Source of the DNA: Picocystis sp. L7
Taxonomy: Eukaryota; Chlorophyta; Picocystophyceae; Picocystales; Picocystaceae
Length of the DNA stretch: 64,000 nt
NCBI GenBank assembly: GCA_020975725.1
Contig: QXJR01000007.1
Span: 124,001-188,000 of the forward strand
Direction: 5' to 3'
Of this stretch, positions 19,405-29,352 are shown piece by piece (position 1 is the first letter of the stretch; each line of letters opens with the position of its first letter). The notes under the pieces were generated by a model. It was not told the DNA's origin, did no database searches, and saw only the letters and a list, made by a program, of their open reading frames with translations. Position numbers and translations under genes: made by a program.

Positions 19405-20484
19405 TCATCCGCATCCGAAGTTGATGAGCGTGCACAAATCGTCGTCGTCCAACACGCCCACCGGCTTCCCACTGCGCACGAGCTCGGCGAACATGTCGTT
19501 GGGTAGCATCAGCTCCAAGCAGTACAAGCGTTCCACGTTGAGGTTGTCGATGCCGTGCCAGGTCTTGGGTGGAAACACGGCCAACGAACCCGGTTCCAAG
19601 TCGAACGAATGTCCTTCGGAGTGTCCCACGCCGCTTCCGGAAAGGACGAAGAAGAGCTCGTACCCGTCCTCGTGGACGTGGAGCGGCGTGATGTGACCCG
19701 GTTCGAACACCTCGACCCCGAACGTGGCGTTGATCTGCTGGTTCCGCACCGGATCGAACATGAGCGCCAAGCGATTGGTCTGGTTGGGCATCTGGTACGT
19801 GTCGACGTCCTTGAGCTTTCGCAAGCTCACCAGCCCTCCGTTCGTCCCATCCATCTCCGATCCTTCGAGGTCCGCATCCTCCGATTCGTCCGACGTGGAA
19901 CCGTGCCTACGCTTGGCGCCTTCCAGCATCTGCACCACTTGGTCTTGTCGGAGCTTCCCGAGCGGACTTCCACTTTTCCAGTTCTGTTCCACCAGTGCTT
20001 GGGCGACGTGCAAGGCTTCCGACGTCCTCCTCTTGTGTGCGAGGTCTGGATCCACCAGGCACTCCGGGAGGTACGCCACAAGGCTTGCGAACTCCCATTC
20101 CACGTCCAGTCGTGGGTCCTTGTCTTTCGACGCTCCATGGCACGGTTCCAAGCTTCGGAGCACGTCCGGTGGGATGATGAGTCCGTCTCCTGCGCCCAGG
20201 TGGAGCTCCACTTCGTCCTCTTCTCCCGCCGTGAGTTCGGCACACCCTTCCAGGACGTAATGCAAGGTCCACGCTCCACCCACCCGTTCCTTGGGGTTTT
20301 CACTGGCGCGAGCACCGCAGAGCTCCAGTCCGAGTGCGAACGGCAGTTGGTCCCGTTTCGGCACGAGCAGGGGAGCCACGGCGCGTGCCTGTCTCCCCCT
20401 CTTCCGCACCAGCTCCGTTTCCACCATCTTCCTCACCACGGCTTTCCCTCCCTCCCCTCCCATGGACAGCACCGTCCCGCGCAT
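19405..20484 (-). CDS. Bicupin (RmlC-like) protein
   Basis: A 359-residue protein with two cupin barrels. The first (about 50-115) has the partial motif LHYVLEG...LIIPPD. The second (about 255-325) has a full metal site: HVHEDGYE in the first cupin motif and FPPKTWHGIDN in the second. The C-terminus LCTLINFGCG and the MLPNDMFAELVRSG segment match a cyanobacterial/plant cupin family of unknown substrate. A low-complexity acidic linker joins the barrels. There is no clear transit peptide. The first ATG is 20484; an alternative is 20463. It diverges from the lycopene cyclase gene. Confidence 0.72.
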   Translation of the reverse strand: MRGTVLSMGGEGGKAVVRKMVETELVRKRGRQARAVAPLLVPKRDQLPFALGLELCGARASENPKERVGGAWTLHYVLEGCAELTAGEEDEVELHLGAGDGLIIPPDVLRSLEPCHGASKDKDPRLDVEWEFASLVAYLPECLVDPDLAHKRRTSEALHVAQALVEQNWKSGSPLGKLRQDQVVQMLEGAKRRHGSTSDESEDADLEGSEMDGTNGGLVSLRKLKDVDTYQMPNQTNRLALMFDPVRNQQINATFGVEVFEPGHITPLHVHEDGYELFFVLSGSGVGHSEGHSFDLEPGSLAVFPPKTWHGIDNLNVERLYCLELMLPNDMFAELVRSGKPVGVLDDDDLCTLINFGCG

Positions 20485-20834
20485 GTCGGACCTGCTCGTG
20501 TGCTACGTCTCCGGTCTGCTTCCAGCCACGGATGCGACCACTTTCCTCGTCTTCGTTCGTTCGACACCTTCCCTTTGCCTCCCTTCCCGAGGGGGGAGGG
20601 AGATCTCGATCCAGACGGGGGTGAGCTATCGATCCAGACGGGGGTGAGCTATCGATTCGGACGGGGGAGAGCTATCGATGGGAAAGGAGAGGGGATGGGC
20701 CCTGGAGGCCTCCACGTAATCCACCTGGTGCCATTCCCGACACCAGGCGGTGTGGCGCACAAGCAAGGCCGCTTCCTTGGGAACGTGGAGCGCCCATCGG
20801 TTCGGAATCGGTGCTGGAAGGTGCACGTGTGCAC
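20485..20834. promoter_or_regulatory. Bidirectional promoter, bicupin / lycopene cyclase
   Basis: 350 bp between two divergent start codons. It contains a 23-bp tandem repeat at 20607-20679 and otherwise no feature I can name. Confidence 0.5.
20607..20679 (+). repeat. 23-bp tandem repeat, about 3.2 copies
   Basis: Units start at 20607, 20630 and 20653, with a partial fourth at 20676. Each begins CGAT and contains ACGGGGG and GAGCTAT. Copies one and two are identical; copy three differs at three positions. The array lies in the promoter shared by the bicupin and lycopene cyclase genes. Confidence 0.9.
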
Positions 20835-22373
20835 ATGGCGTCGAAAACCGTGCCCGGCGTGCAGGCCGAGGGAAGGAGACGCGGAAGCAACGGCATGCGA
20901 AGGGGTCCAAGGAGGGTCCAAGCGAACGTACGTGCTTTCCAAGAGATGGAGAAGGTGCGAACGGCAGCCTTCCCGAAGCCTGGACCCTTTCGAAGGAGCG
21001 AAGACGGCTTCGAAGTCACCGTCGTGGGAGCGGGACCAGCAGGACTCGGCGTGGCGGCCAGGCTGGCGGGGTTCGGCGCCAAGGTGGCCGTGGTCGCACC
21101 GGCGCTGCAATCGCCCTGGCCCAACAACTACGGCGTGTGGATCGACGAGTTCCGAGCCATGGGACTGGAAGAATGCGTGGATCACGTGTGGGAAGAAGCC
21201 GTCGTGCAACTCAACACCGGATCCGAATACACAAGACAACTCAACCGACCCTACGGAAGGGTGGACCGAAAAAAACTCAAGACCAAACTCATGCAAGAAT
21301 GCATCGACAACGGCGTGCAGTTCCTCGAAGCCAAAGTCAATGGGGTGGAGCACCGTCAAGGTGCTTCCTACCTGAACATCGAAGGACAAGAAACACTGCC
21401 CACCAGCTTCGTTGTGGATGCCACCGGACACTTCCGGAAACTGGTGGAATTCGACGCCGAATTCAACCCAGGGTACCAGGGGGCGTACGGGGTCCTGGTG
21501 GAAGTGGAATCTCACCCATTCGACGTGAACAAGATGCTTTTCATGGACTGGAGAGACGATTACGTGGTCGATGAAGACATGAAACGGAGGTGCAAAGAGC
21601 TCCCGACCTTCCTGTACGCCATGCCCTTCAGCGAAACATACATCTTTCTGGAGGAAACGTCCCTGGTGGCCAGGCCTGCAGCTCCGTTTGAAGACCTCAA
21701 GGACAGGTTGGAAGCACGAATGAAACATCTAGGTATCAAAGTGAAGCACGTAGAGGAAGAGGAGTACTGCTTGATTCCGATGGGAGGGGTGCTGCCGAAG
21801 TTCCCGCAGCGAGTGATTGGGGTGGGGGGAACAGCAGGTATGGTTCATCCATCGACGGGTTACATGATATCCCGCGTCCTGGGTGCAGTTCCAGGTATCT
21901 CTGATGCCATTATGGATCAGTTGACTCTCTTCCGGCAAGGGCAATCTGGAAACGGGAACGGTCACTCTCAAGGGTTGATGAGGGCGTGTTCAGAGGTACA
22001 GGCGGAGGTTGCTTGCGGACAGGTCTGGCATGCCATATGGCCCTCTGAACGATTGTATCAACGTGAATTTTTTTGTTTCGGTATGGATGTGCTTCTGAGA
22101 CTTGATCTGCAGCAGACAAGAGAGTTTTTTGATGCATTCTTCGGTCTATCTGACTACAATTGGCAAGGCTTCCTGTCTGCCAGGCTATCATTTGGGGAGC
22201 TTTTTATATTTGGGCTTGCTTTATTTGGGAATGCAAGCACAGAGGCGAGAATATCCCTTCTCGTGCAGGGTGTCCCGGGGCTCTTGCAACTCTTGCTGAA
22301 CATCGCGAAGGGCTATCCTCAACCTGGTGACCTCCTGGAGAAGGACGAGGCACAACGCCTCTTGAAGGTTTAG
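20835..22373 (+). CDS. LCYB: Lycopene beta-cyclase
   Basis: A 512-residue plastid flavoprotein that closes the beta-ionone rings of lycopene, giving beta-carotene. An Arg/Ser/Gly-rich transit peptide covers about the first 50 residues. The dinucleotide-binding motif is VVGAGPAGLGVA (63-74). The cyclase motifs FMDWRDD, FLYAMPFS, FLEETSLVARP and GGTAGMVHPSTGYM all take the beta- rather than the epsilon-cyclase form. A hydrophobic C-terminal region follows, as in plant enzymes. The upstream GTG that keeps the frame open is not used as a start; the ATG at 20835 is the first. The stop is 8 bp from the convergent GT2 stop. Confidence 0.93.
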   Translation: MASKTVPGVQAEGRRRGSNGMRRGPRRVQANVRAFQEMEKVRTAAFPKPGPFRRSEDGFEVTVVGAGPAGLGVAARLAGFGAKVAVVAPALQSPWPNNYGVWIDEFRAMGLEECVDHVWEEAVVQLNTGSEYTRQLNRPYGRVDRKKLKTKLMQECIDNGVQFLEAKVNGVEHRQGASYLNIEGQETLPTSFVVDATGHFRKLVEFDAEFNPGYQGAYGVLVEVESHPFDVNKMLFMDWRDDYVVDEDMKRRCKELPTFLYAMPFSETYIFLEETSLVARPAAPFEDLKDRLEARMKHLGIKVKHVEEEEYCLIPMGGVLPKFPQRVIGVGGTAGMVHPSTGYMISRVLGAVPGISDAIMDQLTLFRQGQSGNGNGHSQGLMRACSEVQAEVACGQVWHAIWPSERLYQREFFCFGMDVLLRLDLQQTREFFDAFFGLSDYNWQGFLSARLSFGELFIFGLALFGNASTEARISLLVQGVPGLLQLLLNIAKGYPQPGDLLEKDEAQRLLKV

Positions 22374-22381
22374 GATACCCT

Positions 22382-23473
22382 TCACACACACCCGTACTCT
22401 TCTCGAACTTGGTAATGGGAGTCGGCTGACACCTTGTAATAAATTCTCATCCCGATGTCAAGAATCAAACCCATAGCAAGGAAGACCAGCCCGGACTGCA
22501 CAGCCCAGGCGCAGAACGCCATGCATTCTAACAGCAGTGAGGTTTGTGCGCGGATACGAGCAGCAGCTGCAAGAGCACCGAGTGTCGCTGACAAAACCCC
22601 CCCTGCAATGTACGCAAGACCAAGTACGGCCCAAACATGCATGGGGCGGTCGAAATACCAGCGAAGGTAGACAATGGTCACCAAATCGGCCAGTACCCGA
22701 GGAATTCTTCCCAGGGCGGAATACTTGGACACCCCAGAATATCGTTGCGAATGAGCAACTTCTATCTCAGATACAGTGGCCCCGTTGATGGCTGCCATCA
22801 TGGGCAGAAAGCGATGAAGCTCCCCATAAAGCTCAAAAGAGTGAGCCACCCAGGATCGAAAGGCCTTGAGGCTACATCCGGTATCTTGGATATTTACACC
22901 AGTTGCTTTTCGAATCAACCGATTGGCTACCCTCGACGGCAAATTCCTGACCAACGCATTGTCTTTCCTATCTTTTCTCCATCCACACACCACATCGAAT
23001 CCCTTCCGATTCGGACCTCCGTTTTCAAGTTCGTGGATCAATCGTGGGATATCTGCCGGATCGTTCTGCAAGTCGGCATCCAAAGTCACCACCGTATGCC
23101 CGCGCGCCCTTTGGAATCCGGCGGACAATCCGGCGGTTTGACCGTAGTTCCTTCGAAACACCACCACCCTCAGGTTGACCAATTCGGTGGCCAATTGATG
23201 CAGCACCTCGGTGCTTCCGTCGGAACTTCCGTCATCGACGAGGATCATTTCGTACGATTTGCCCGTGCCCTGCATCCCTTCTGCAATCCTTCCCACCAGC
23301 ACTCGAAGGTTGTCGGCTTCGTTGTAAACTGGGACCACCACCGATACCTCAGCCTGGACGGACACTTGCACTCGAGCTTCCGCCCGTCTTGCGGCATTGG
23401 ATCGGGCCCTCTTGCCGCAGAATCCTTTGGTGGGAGGCAGAAGACCATTCTTGGTCGCACGCATCGCCTGCAT
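22382..23473 (-). CDS. GT2 polyprenyl-phosphate glycosyltransferase (GtrB/DPM1-like)
   Basis: A 363-residue family-2 glycosyltransferase. Motifs in order are SVVVPVYNE (44-52), DDGSSDGS (80-87), the DAD site in LDADLQNDP (132-134) and a conserved SKYSALGR region. Two transmembrane helices close the protein (about 275-300 and 310-335). This is the bacterial/cyanobacterial GtrB plan, which transfers a sugar from a nucleotide donor to a polyprenyl phosphate. A basic N-terminal extension of about 35 residues could be a plastid transit peptide. Eukaryotic DPM1 lacks the two helices, so a dolichol-phosphate-mannose synthase role is possible but not shown. It diverges from ALG9. Confidence 0.8.
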   Translation of the reverse strand: MQAMRATKNGLLPPTKGFCGKRARSNAARRAEARVQVSVQAEVSVVVPVYNEADNLRVLVGRIAEGMQGTGKSYEMILVDDGSSDGSTEVLHQLATELVNLRVVVFRRNYGQTAGLSAGFQRARGHTVVTLDADLQNDPADIPRLIHELENGGPNRKGFDVVCGWRKDRKDNALVRNLPSRVANRLIRKATGVNIQDTGCSLKAFRSWVAHSFELYGELHRFLPMMAAINGATVSEIEVAHSQRYSGVSKYSALGRIPRVLADLVTIVYLRWYFDRPMHVWAVLGLAYIAGGVLSATLGALAAAARIRAQTSLLLECMAFCAWAVQSGLVFLAMGLILDIGMRIYYKVSADSHYQVREEYGCV

Positions 23474-23778
23474 GGAGCTTCAGACACGGTCATGGAGGTG
23501 TTCCAGGTGTCGGTTGCTGGTGTAGACCGAGGAGAGACGGGGGAACGTAGGGCAAAAAGGACCCCTTCGTCCCTCCTCGATCCATGGACATAGAAGGGGG
23601 GTCAAGATGCCCTTGGTTCCCCCCACCGTCTTCGCCTGAAGGAGGGCAAGGGCCCCGAGGTTTTTCGCGGGAACGAAGCGGATTGTCGCACGAGGTCGCT
23701 TCGACCGCACCTCCTTTTGCGTGGGTGTGGCTGCACAGAAAAGGACGTGTTGGGCGCGTCTGGAGCGTGGGAAGGTCG
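23474..23778. promoter_or_regulatory. Bidirectional promoter, GT2 / ALG9
   Basis: 305 bp between two divergent ATGs. The ALG9 frame is open upstream to 23584 but looks non-coding there. I see no clear TATA box. Confidence 0.5.
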
Positions 23779-25611
23779 ATGAGCGTCACTCCCTCGTCCG
23801 AAACGGTTCGGAAACGCCGGAACCAAGTGCAACCGACGTCCTCGACGGGATCCTATGATTCGCAAGACACCGCTACCACGCCCAGGAAATTGTTGATCGC
23901 CCACGATGATGCCGTCCAGATGGAAGGAGTCGCTCCGGATGCTTCGGTGGCGTTCATGCTACTCGTGGCAATACGCGTCCTGAGTGCTCTGGTAAACACA
24001 GTGCACGACTGTGATGAAGTGTACAACTATTGGGAGCCCTTGCATTATCTGCTCTATGGTTATGGGATGCAAACATGGGAGTACGGAGCTCAATACGCAC
24101 TGAGGTCTTATCTCTACATCGTCCTCCATGCAGTTGTGGCTGCCCCCCTAGGTTTAGTCTTTGGGGCAGAACATGGGAAAATTGGCGTCTTCTACACCAC
24201 CAGGGTCCTACTCGGTATCATGTGTGCGGTTACAGAGGTAGCTCTGTACAAAGGATTGATGAGTGCCTGCGGGCCACGGCCTGCCCGATACCTACTGTTC
24301 CTGTTGTTGTTTTCTGCCGGCATGTTTACAGCAAGCACGACATTGCTACCCAGCACACTGTCCATGTACTTCACCACGCTCGCATCGGCTGCTGTGTTGG
24401 ACTACAGTCCAATTCTGGTTGCCGTGCATGTGATCACTGGAACAGTCCTGGGGTGGCCAGTTGCCGCCCTAGCAGCAGCGCCTCTTGGATTCTTTGTCCT
24501 AGTGGTTGGAAAGTTGACCAATGTTGTTTTGATAAGTGTGCTGGTACTCGCTTCCTTGGTGAGTCTTTCGGCAGTGGTGGATCAATTATTTTACGGTAGA
24601 TGGACAGTGTCGCTTTTGAATTTCCTGGTGTACAATGCGGTGGGAGTAGACGGGGATGGCGGGAACAGTCAACTCTATGGCGTGGAAGGCCCACTCTTCT
24701 ACTTGAAGAATGCACTCAACAATTTCAATGTGGTGCTGATGCTGGCTATGTCCTTTCCAGTCGTGGCCCTTCTCAGTAGACAGAGGCGTCGAAAACTGAT
24801 GCTCTTGGCTTCTTCTCCATTGTACATATGGTTTACTTTTATGTCTGCTCTTCCACATAAGGAGGAGCGTTTCCTCTACATTGTGTATCCGCACTTGTGT
24901 TTGGCAGCCGCTGGGACTACTGCATCCATTGCCAACTTTCTGGAGGCAATCTTTCATCTGTTCTTCAAGAAACGGTCGCTGGCCCGCTGGTGTGGCAAAG
25001 CTGCACGCCGGGCGATCCTATGCTGCGCCTGCGCTCTATCCATAGCACGAACAATGGCCTTGCTGATTCATTATCGGGCTCCCATGGTCATCTACACCAA
25101 ATTGCCCAAGTTGGAGAGTGTGAAAGGCGCAGCAGTCCCTCCCACATCTCTAGTATGTGTCGGGGCAGAGTGGCACCGCTTTCCCTCGTCTTTCTTTCTG
25201 CCCTCTCCAAGTTATCGCTTGGGCTTTGTGGACGCGGGGTTCAATGGGCTCCTTCCACGCAACTTCAACCCCGAAGCTGGCGGCACAGCTGCAGCACCCG
25301 AGCTGTTCAACGGTAGGAACATAGCTGCAAGTGATCAATTTGTGGAAGGGATGGACGATTGTGATTTTTATGTTGGGTGGGATGGAGATGGTGCCACTTC
25401 TGGTGGAACAAGCAAGTGGCACACTCTTGCTAGGCATAGTTTTGTGGATGCAAGTCGGTCTCCTCGTCTTTATCGTGCCCTTTATATACCTTGGCTTAGT
25501 TCGCAGAAGGTAAAGTATGTGGATTATGTTCTTCTGGAAAGGCTGCCTACGGAAGAGAACGTAACAGTGATAGATGCCGAATGTACTTTGGAAGTGCCTT
25601 TGGAGAACTAA
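23779..25611 (+). CDS. ALG9: ALG9 alpha-1,2-mannosyltransferase
   Basis: A 610-residue GT22 enzyme of the ER membrane that adds the seventh and ninth mannose to the lipid-linked N-glycan precursor, using dolichyl-phosphate mannose. The family motif HDCDEVYNYWEP lies at 76-87, followed by QTWEYG, STLLPSTLSMY and LGWP. Several transmembrane helices and the loop HKEERFLY (the conserved HKEXRF motif) come next. The soluble C-terminal part has CVGAEWHRFPSSFFLP and FVDASRS, as in human ALG9. The length matches the family (about 610). The ATG at 23779 is chosen because the upstream frame is GC-rich and featureless. Confidence 0.93.
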   Translation: MSVTPSSETVRKRRNQVQPTSSTGSYDSQDTATTPRKLLIAHDDAVQMEGVAPDASVAFMLLVAIRVLSALVNTVHDCDEVYNYWEPLHYLLYGYGMQTWEYGAQYALRSYLYIVLHAVVAAPLGLVFGAEHGKIGVFYTTRVLLGIMCAVTEVALYKGLMSACGPRPARYLLFLLLFSAGMFTASTTLLPSTLSMYFTTLASAAVLDYSPILVAVHVITGTVLGWPVAALAAAPLGFFVLVVGKLTNVVLISVLVLASLVSLSAVVDQLFYGRWTVSLLNFLVYNAVGVDGDGGNSQLYGVEGPLFYLKNALNNFNVVLMLAMSFPVVALLSRQRRRKLMLLASSPLYIWFTFMSALPHKEERFLYIVYPHLCLAAAGTTASIANFLEAIFHLFFKKRSLARWCGKAARRAILCCACALSIARTMALLIHYRAPMVIYTKLPKLESVKGAAVPPTSLVCVGAEWHRFPSSFFLPSPSYRLGFVDAGFNGLLPRNFNPEAGGTAAAPELFNGRNIAASDQFVEGMDDCDFYVGWDGDGATSGGTSKWHTLARHSFVDASRSPRLYRALYIPWLSSQKVKYVDYVLLERLPTEENVTVIDAECTLEVPLEN

Positions 25612-26248
25612 TCTTCATAGCCACGAGACTTCCAGCATTCTTTGCGTGCCGCGGCAGAGATGAGCCATACGATTGCACTTCACGGGATTGTTCCGGAAAG
25701 TCGAATGCTTGCCTTGGATGAAATAAACGACCAATGGGTTACCCTGGTCGAATCAGTTCAACTCAGCTGGCAAATGGCTGTTGCATATTGGAAACAAAAC
25801 TCCAATCAATTTATTAAGAAGCAGGCCTTCCCTGTTTTTCCTTGACATCGTGTTCTCCCTACAGAAGGAGCGAGAAGGTTCGGCCGAACTGTTCATGGGA
25901 GCTTCGTTCAGAAAGCTGCTTGGGGAGGAAATCCGTAACATTGAACACCCCAAGGCTAGCACGTGAAGGGAAAGTAGACCCAAAAGTTCCGCAGAACATC
26001 CCCAGGCATCCCAACAGCTAGAACAATCAGCCAAATTTGAAGTAACATGCTCATGTCTTAGCTTCGTTTGACAAAAAAATACGGCAGCGGAGAGAATGGC
26101 AATGCTATAGAGGAGTGTTGATGCTACGGGACGGCCTTCATACCTAGTGTGCACAGTCCCCTTCTTTACTGATCGGATAAATCTTGCATGGGCAGCAATC
26201 TCTGGACAGTGAGGTGTGACACAGGCCTACTGAAACGAGAGAGCTTCG
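25612..26248. other. Convergent intergenic region (ALG9 / RPC3)
   Basis: 637 bp with lower GC than its neighbours. Short open frames on both strands resemble nothing I know. I see no RNA gene. Confidence 0.45.
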
Positions 26249-27998
26249 CTAAAAGTTGTCAAACAATGCAATCAAGTCATCCAGCCGCCCCATTAAAGTC
26301 TCTAGAAGGATTGCAGTCTTCCTGACCTGCTCCACTTGCTGGCGCTGGGCAGAGGTCAGGACAAGGGAAGGAAGGTAGCCGCTCTCTTCGTTATCTCTGT
26401 CGGCAACTGCATCTAGCAGTCCCAACACTTCCTCCTCCTGCCTAAGTTCGTGATCAAGCCTGGCTCTAATGTTGGAAAGTGACCCGTACATCTCTGCCGT
26501 GACGTTCTTCATCACCGTGGGCAAATCTACGTAGAAGAGGTAATACGTACGCGCAGGTGCACGGTCACTTGTCTTTGGAACCTCTTGTACAGACAACCAC
26601 TCTTCCTTCATCAATTTGTAAAGTTCTTCCCTCGCGTCCCGGATGGGTAGCATGGCAGCATCCGCTACCTGCTTCTGCTCGAGCATACGTTTCGCACACA
26701 GCAGACGAAAAATTCGACAGCCTCGTTCCCCAAACTTTTGTGTGACCACTCCTTCAACGTGCTTCAACTTCAGATGGTCGATGACTTTGCCCGAGCTCAA
26801 TGTGTACGACAATACCTCCGTGTTCGTGCTGAAGCGAGACAGGAAACCAGGCTTGTCCATGGACAAAAGCTCTAGCAAATCCAGAGCTTCCCTGAAGGAC
26901 AGGCAGGTCTCCTGCCCGGTCTGCCCAGTGCAGGCCTTGGCAATGTCATCAGCTGCGAGTAGGACAGTCGTTTCTGCTTTCACCTGCGTTTCCTCCCGAG
27001 CCGAGAGTTCCAGCATAGCCTTCACCAGTATGCCAGCTTTTTCTCCATGCATTTCTGCCATGGCATCGACAATCAATTGCATGCGAAATTGCCGGTTGAA
27101 TTCTTCAGCATTGACTCGCCAGAGCACTTCGCACCCGCTTCCTTCCTGCCACAGAACTTCTTTGCTCGGGACTTCATCTTCTTCCTCGTCCGCCAGTCGG
27201 TTCAGTTTTCTGCGTTTCCTCCTCACGGCAGTAGGAGCGTGTGTTTCTTCGGCTCCGACGAAGATTTCGGGTGGTTGGAACCTCCTGTTCATCGCTTCTT
27301 GCGCCGTTTCCCCTTGTTCTTCTCTTCCTTCCCCTGTCTTTTTTCCCATGGCTTGGGCCAATCCTCGTCCTGGTCTGTTCCTTCTCGAACCCAATGGTTC
27401 TTTGCATGGAGGTGGATCCCGATTGCCATCCGGCGCTCGTTCCACCATCCTTCGTTCCAAGAGCGACAAGAAGGCCGACTTGAGCTGGTCTGCAATGCTT
27501 TCTTCCGACGATTCCGACTTGGTGGCCACGGACGAGAGCACTTGGCTCAGCCTCAGCCTTCCGTTTTCCAGCAGCGCTTGCAGCACGGATTCCGCTTCTT
27601 CTCCCAGAGTTTCCTTCGCATGAAGCAGAAATTTGGGATGTCGCAGCCGCATCAGGATCTGGTCCACGTCGGCTTCGTAGAGGTGTCGACGCGGTCCATG
27701 CGTCGTCGCGTCCGTCGCAAGGAGGTACGTCTTCACCAGGTTGTGCTGCACCAGCACCAGAAGGCACTCTCTCACCTGGTGCAACTTCACACGCGCATAC
27801 CTGCGCAATTCTCCGAACGAGAGGCGACCTCGCTCCAGCAGCACCGCGCACACGCGCTGGTCGTGGAGGCGTCAGCCTGCGCTCGCGTCCGACATCGGCG
27901 TCTTCGCGATTTCCCGTGCGTCCCGTTACCTCGGCGGGCGATCCGAAGTGTTCCTTCACGATCTCACGAGCCAAGAAACGCGCCTCCTGGCTCGCCAT
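26249..27998 (-). CDS. RPC3: RNA polymerase III subunit RPC3 (POLR3C/RPC82)
   Basis: A two-exon gene. Exon 1 (27930-27998) encodes 23 residues, [10 protein letters not shown] then [13 protein letters not shown]; exon 2 is 26249-27856, for 558 residues in all. The join aligns without gaps to human RPC3 around EHFG, and without it exon 2 has no ATG before an upstream stop. The protein has several winged-helix domains, e.g. [14 protein letters not shown] near the N-terminus and [20 protein letters not shown] in the C-half, and a C-terminal coiled coil. RPC3 works with RPC6 and RPC7 in promoter opening by Pol III. It is divergent from GPN1. Confidence 0.9.
27857..27929 (-). other. Intron of RPC3, 73 bp
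   Basis: Donor GAG|GTAACG, acceptor CGACCAG|CGC, phase 0. A CTGAC branch-type motif lies 19-23 nt from the acceptor. It removes an in-frame stop. Confidence 0.85.
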
Positions 27999-28176
27999 CG
28001 ACGCGCGCGACGCGTCGAAGCGGCGGCGCGGTGTCGGCATGCCGGTCGGGACGGACCTGGACGTCATCCCCGTTTCGCGGATACGGTTGTGGGTGATAAC
28101 CGTTTCGAAGGGGAGGCAGGGATCGACACGGCGTTGCCGACGGCATGGAGTAGAGACGGCATTCCACGTCCTCGAG
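27999..28176. promoter_or_regulatory. Bidirectional promoter, RPC3 / GPN1
   Basis: 178 bp separate the ATG of RPC3 from the ATG of GPN1. No TATA box is obvious. Confidence 0.55.
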
Positions 28177-29244
28177 ATGGCCATGGCGACTTGTTCTGCG
28201 GGAGAAGAAGAAGGGAGGGAAGTCCTGGAGACACCCTGCGAAATGGGCACCGAAGCTTCGTCGGAAGGAGGTGGGAAGGAAGCGGTGGCGGTGCTGGTCA
28301 TCGGCATGGCCGGCAGCGGGAAGACGACGCTCTTGCAGCGACTGGCGGCGCATCTCCACGAAAAAAACACGCCTGGATATGTCGTCAACCTCGATCCTGC
28401 CGTGAAGTTCCTCCCGTACGAAGCACACGTGGACGTGCGGGACACCGTCGATTACAAGGCCGTGATGGAAAGCTACGACCTGGGACCCAATGGTGGGATC
28501 CTCACTTCGCTCAACTTGTTTGCGACCAAGTTCGATCAAGTCATGGAGCTCGTAGAACGAAGGAAGGAATCCGTGCCGTACGTGCTCGTCGACACGCCTG
28601 GACAGATCGAAATCTTCACCTGGTCGGCGTCGGGAAGTATCATCACCGAAGCCTTGGCCTCCACCATGCCCACGGTGGTCGTGTATATCATCGATACCCC
28701 CAGATGCACCAATCCCAAAACGTTCATGAGCAACATGCTACAAGCTTGCAGCATCATGTACAAAACCAAGCTACCGGTCGTGCTCGTCTTCAACAAGGTG
28801 GACGTAGAGGACCATCAATTTGCCCTCGAGTGGATGAACGATTTCGAGACCTACCACGAAGCGCTGGAAGAGGAGAGCGACTACGCTTCGGACCTCAGCC
28901 GGTCCTTGAGCCTAGTCCTGGATGAATTTTATCGAAATTTACGCACGGTAGGCATCTCTGCCATCACAGGGTTTGGTGTCAATGAGTTCTTCGAACAGGT
29001 CCAAGGAGCTGCGGACGAATACAACCAGGTCTACAAACCAGAACTCGATCGTCGGCGCAGTTCGATGGTTGCAGAGGAACAAAGAAGGAAAGAACAGGAT
29101 CTGAAGCAACTGGCAGCAGATCTGGCACCGTCCATGGGTAACTTAGGGATTGCCAATGCTGTCCAACCGAAGGCTAGCCAGGAAAACCGAGAGAACACGC
29201 AGGAGACCTCGGACGACAACCTTGATAGCGATGAAGAAGAATGA
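28177..29244 (+). CDS. GPN1: GPN-loop GTPase 1 (XAB1)
   Basis: A 355-residue GPN-loop GTPase. The P-loop is GMAGSGKTT (43-51), the family-defining Gly-Pro-Asn is in DLGPNGG (103-105), and the switch and base motifs are DTPGQIE and FNKVD. A long acidic, Glu/Ser-rich C-terminal tail follows, as in other GPN1 proteins. GPN1 with GPN3 assists assembly and nuclear import of RNA polymerase II, and GPN proteins have also been linked to Pol III. The start at 28177 (reading MAMAT) is preferred; the open frame upstream of it overlaps the first exon of RPC3 on the other strand. Confidence 0.92.
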   Translation: MAMATCSAGEEEGREVLETPCEMGTEASSEGGGKEAVAVLVIGMAGSGKTTLLQRLAAHLHEKNTPGYVVNLDPAVKFLPYEAHVDVRDTVDYKAVMESYDLGPNGGILTSLNLFATKFDQVMELVERRKESVPYVLVDTPGQIEIFTWSASGSIITEALASTMPTVVVYIIDTPRCTNPKTFMSNMLQACSIMYKTKLPVVLVFNKVDVEDHQFALEWMNDFETYHEALEEESDYASDLSRSLSLVLDEFYRNLRTVGISAITGFGVNEFFEQVQGAADEYNQVYKPELDRRRSSMVAEEQRRKEQDLKQLAADLAPSMGNLGIANAVQPKASQENRENTQETSDDNLDSDEEE

Positions 29245-29352
29245 ATTATTGTATCAACGCAAGCCTTGCATCTTGGGGGGGGGCTCGACGTTGACATCTC
29301 ATTGCGCTGCCCCGATCTTGATGGAGCTACGTCTCAAGTGCGCCGCTCGCAC

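Noticed and set aside
18071-19435. 454-codon minus-strand frame across the pentapeptide and FKBP genes
   Set aside because: Arginine-rich translation typical of an out-of-frame reading. Both overlapped genes have clear domains and targeting signals.
20607-20679. CRISPR-like array
   Set aside because: Units are contiguous without spacers, there are no cas genes, and the DNA is eukaryotic.
19555-21375. 606-codon plus-strand frame opposite the bicupin
   Set aside because: Runs antisense to the cupin motifs and then out of frame through lycopene cyclase; no domain.
27174-28445. Long minus-strand frame over the RPC3 start and GPN1
   Set aside because: Only its short segment at 27930-27998 is real, as RPC3 exon 1. 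The rest is intron, antisense to GPN1, or out of frame with exon 2.
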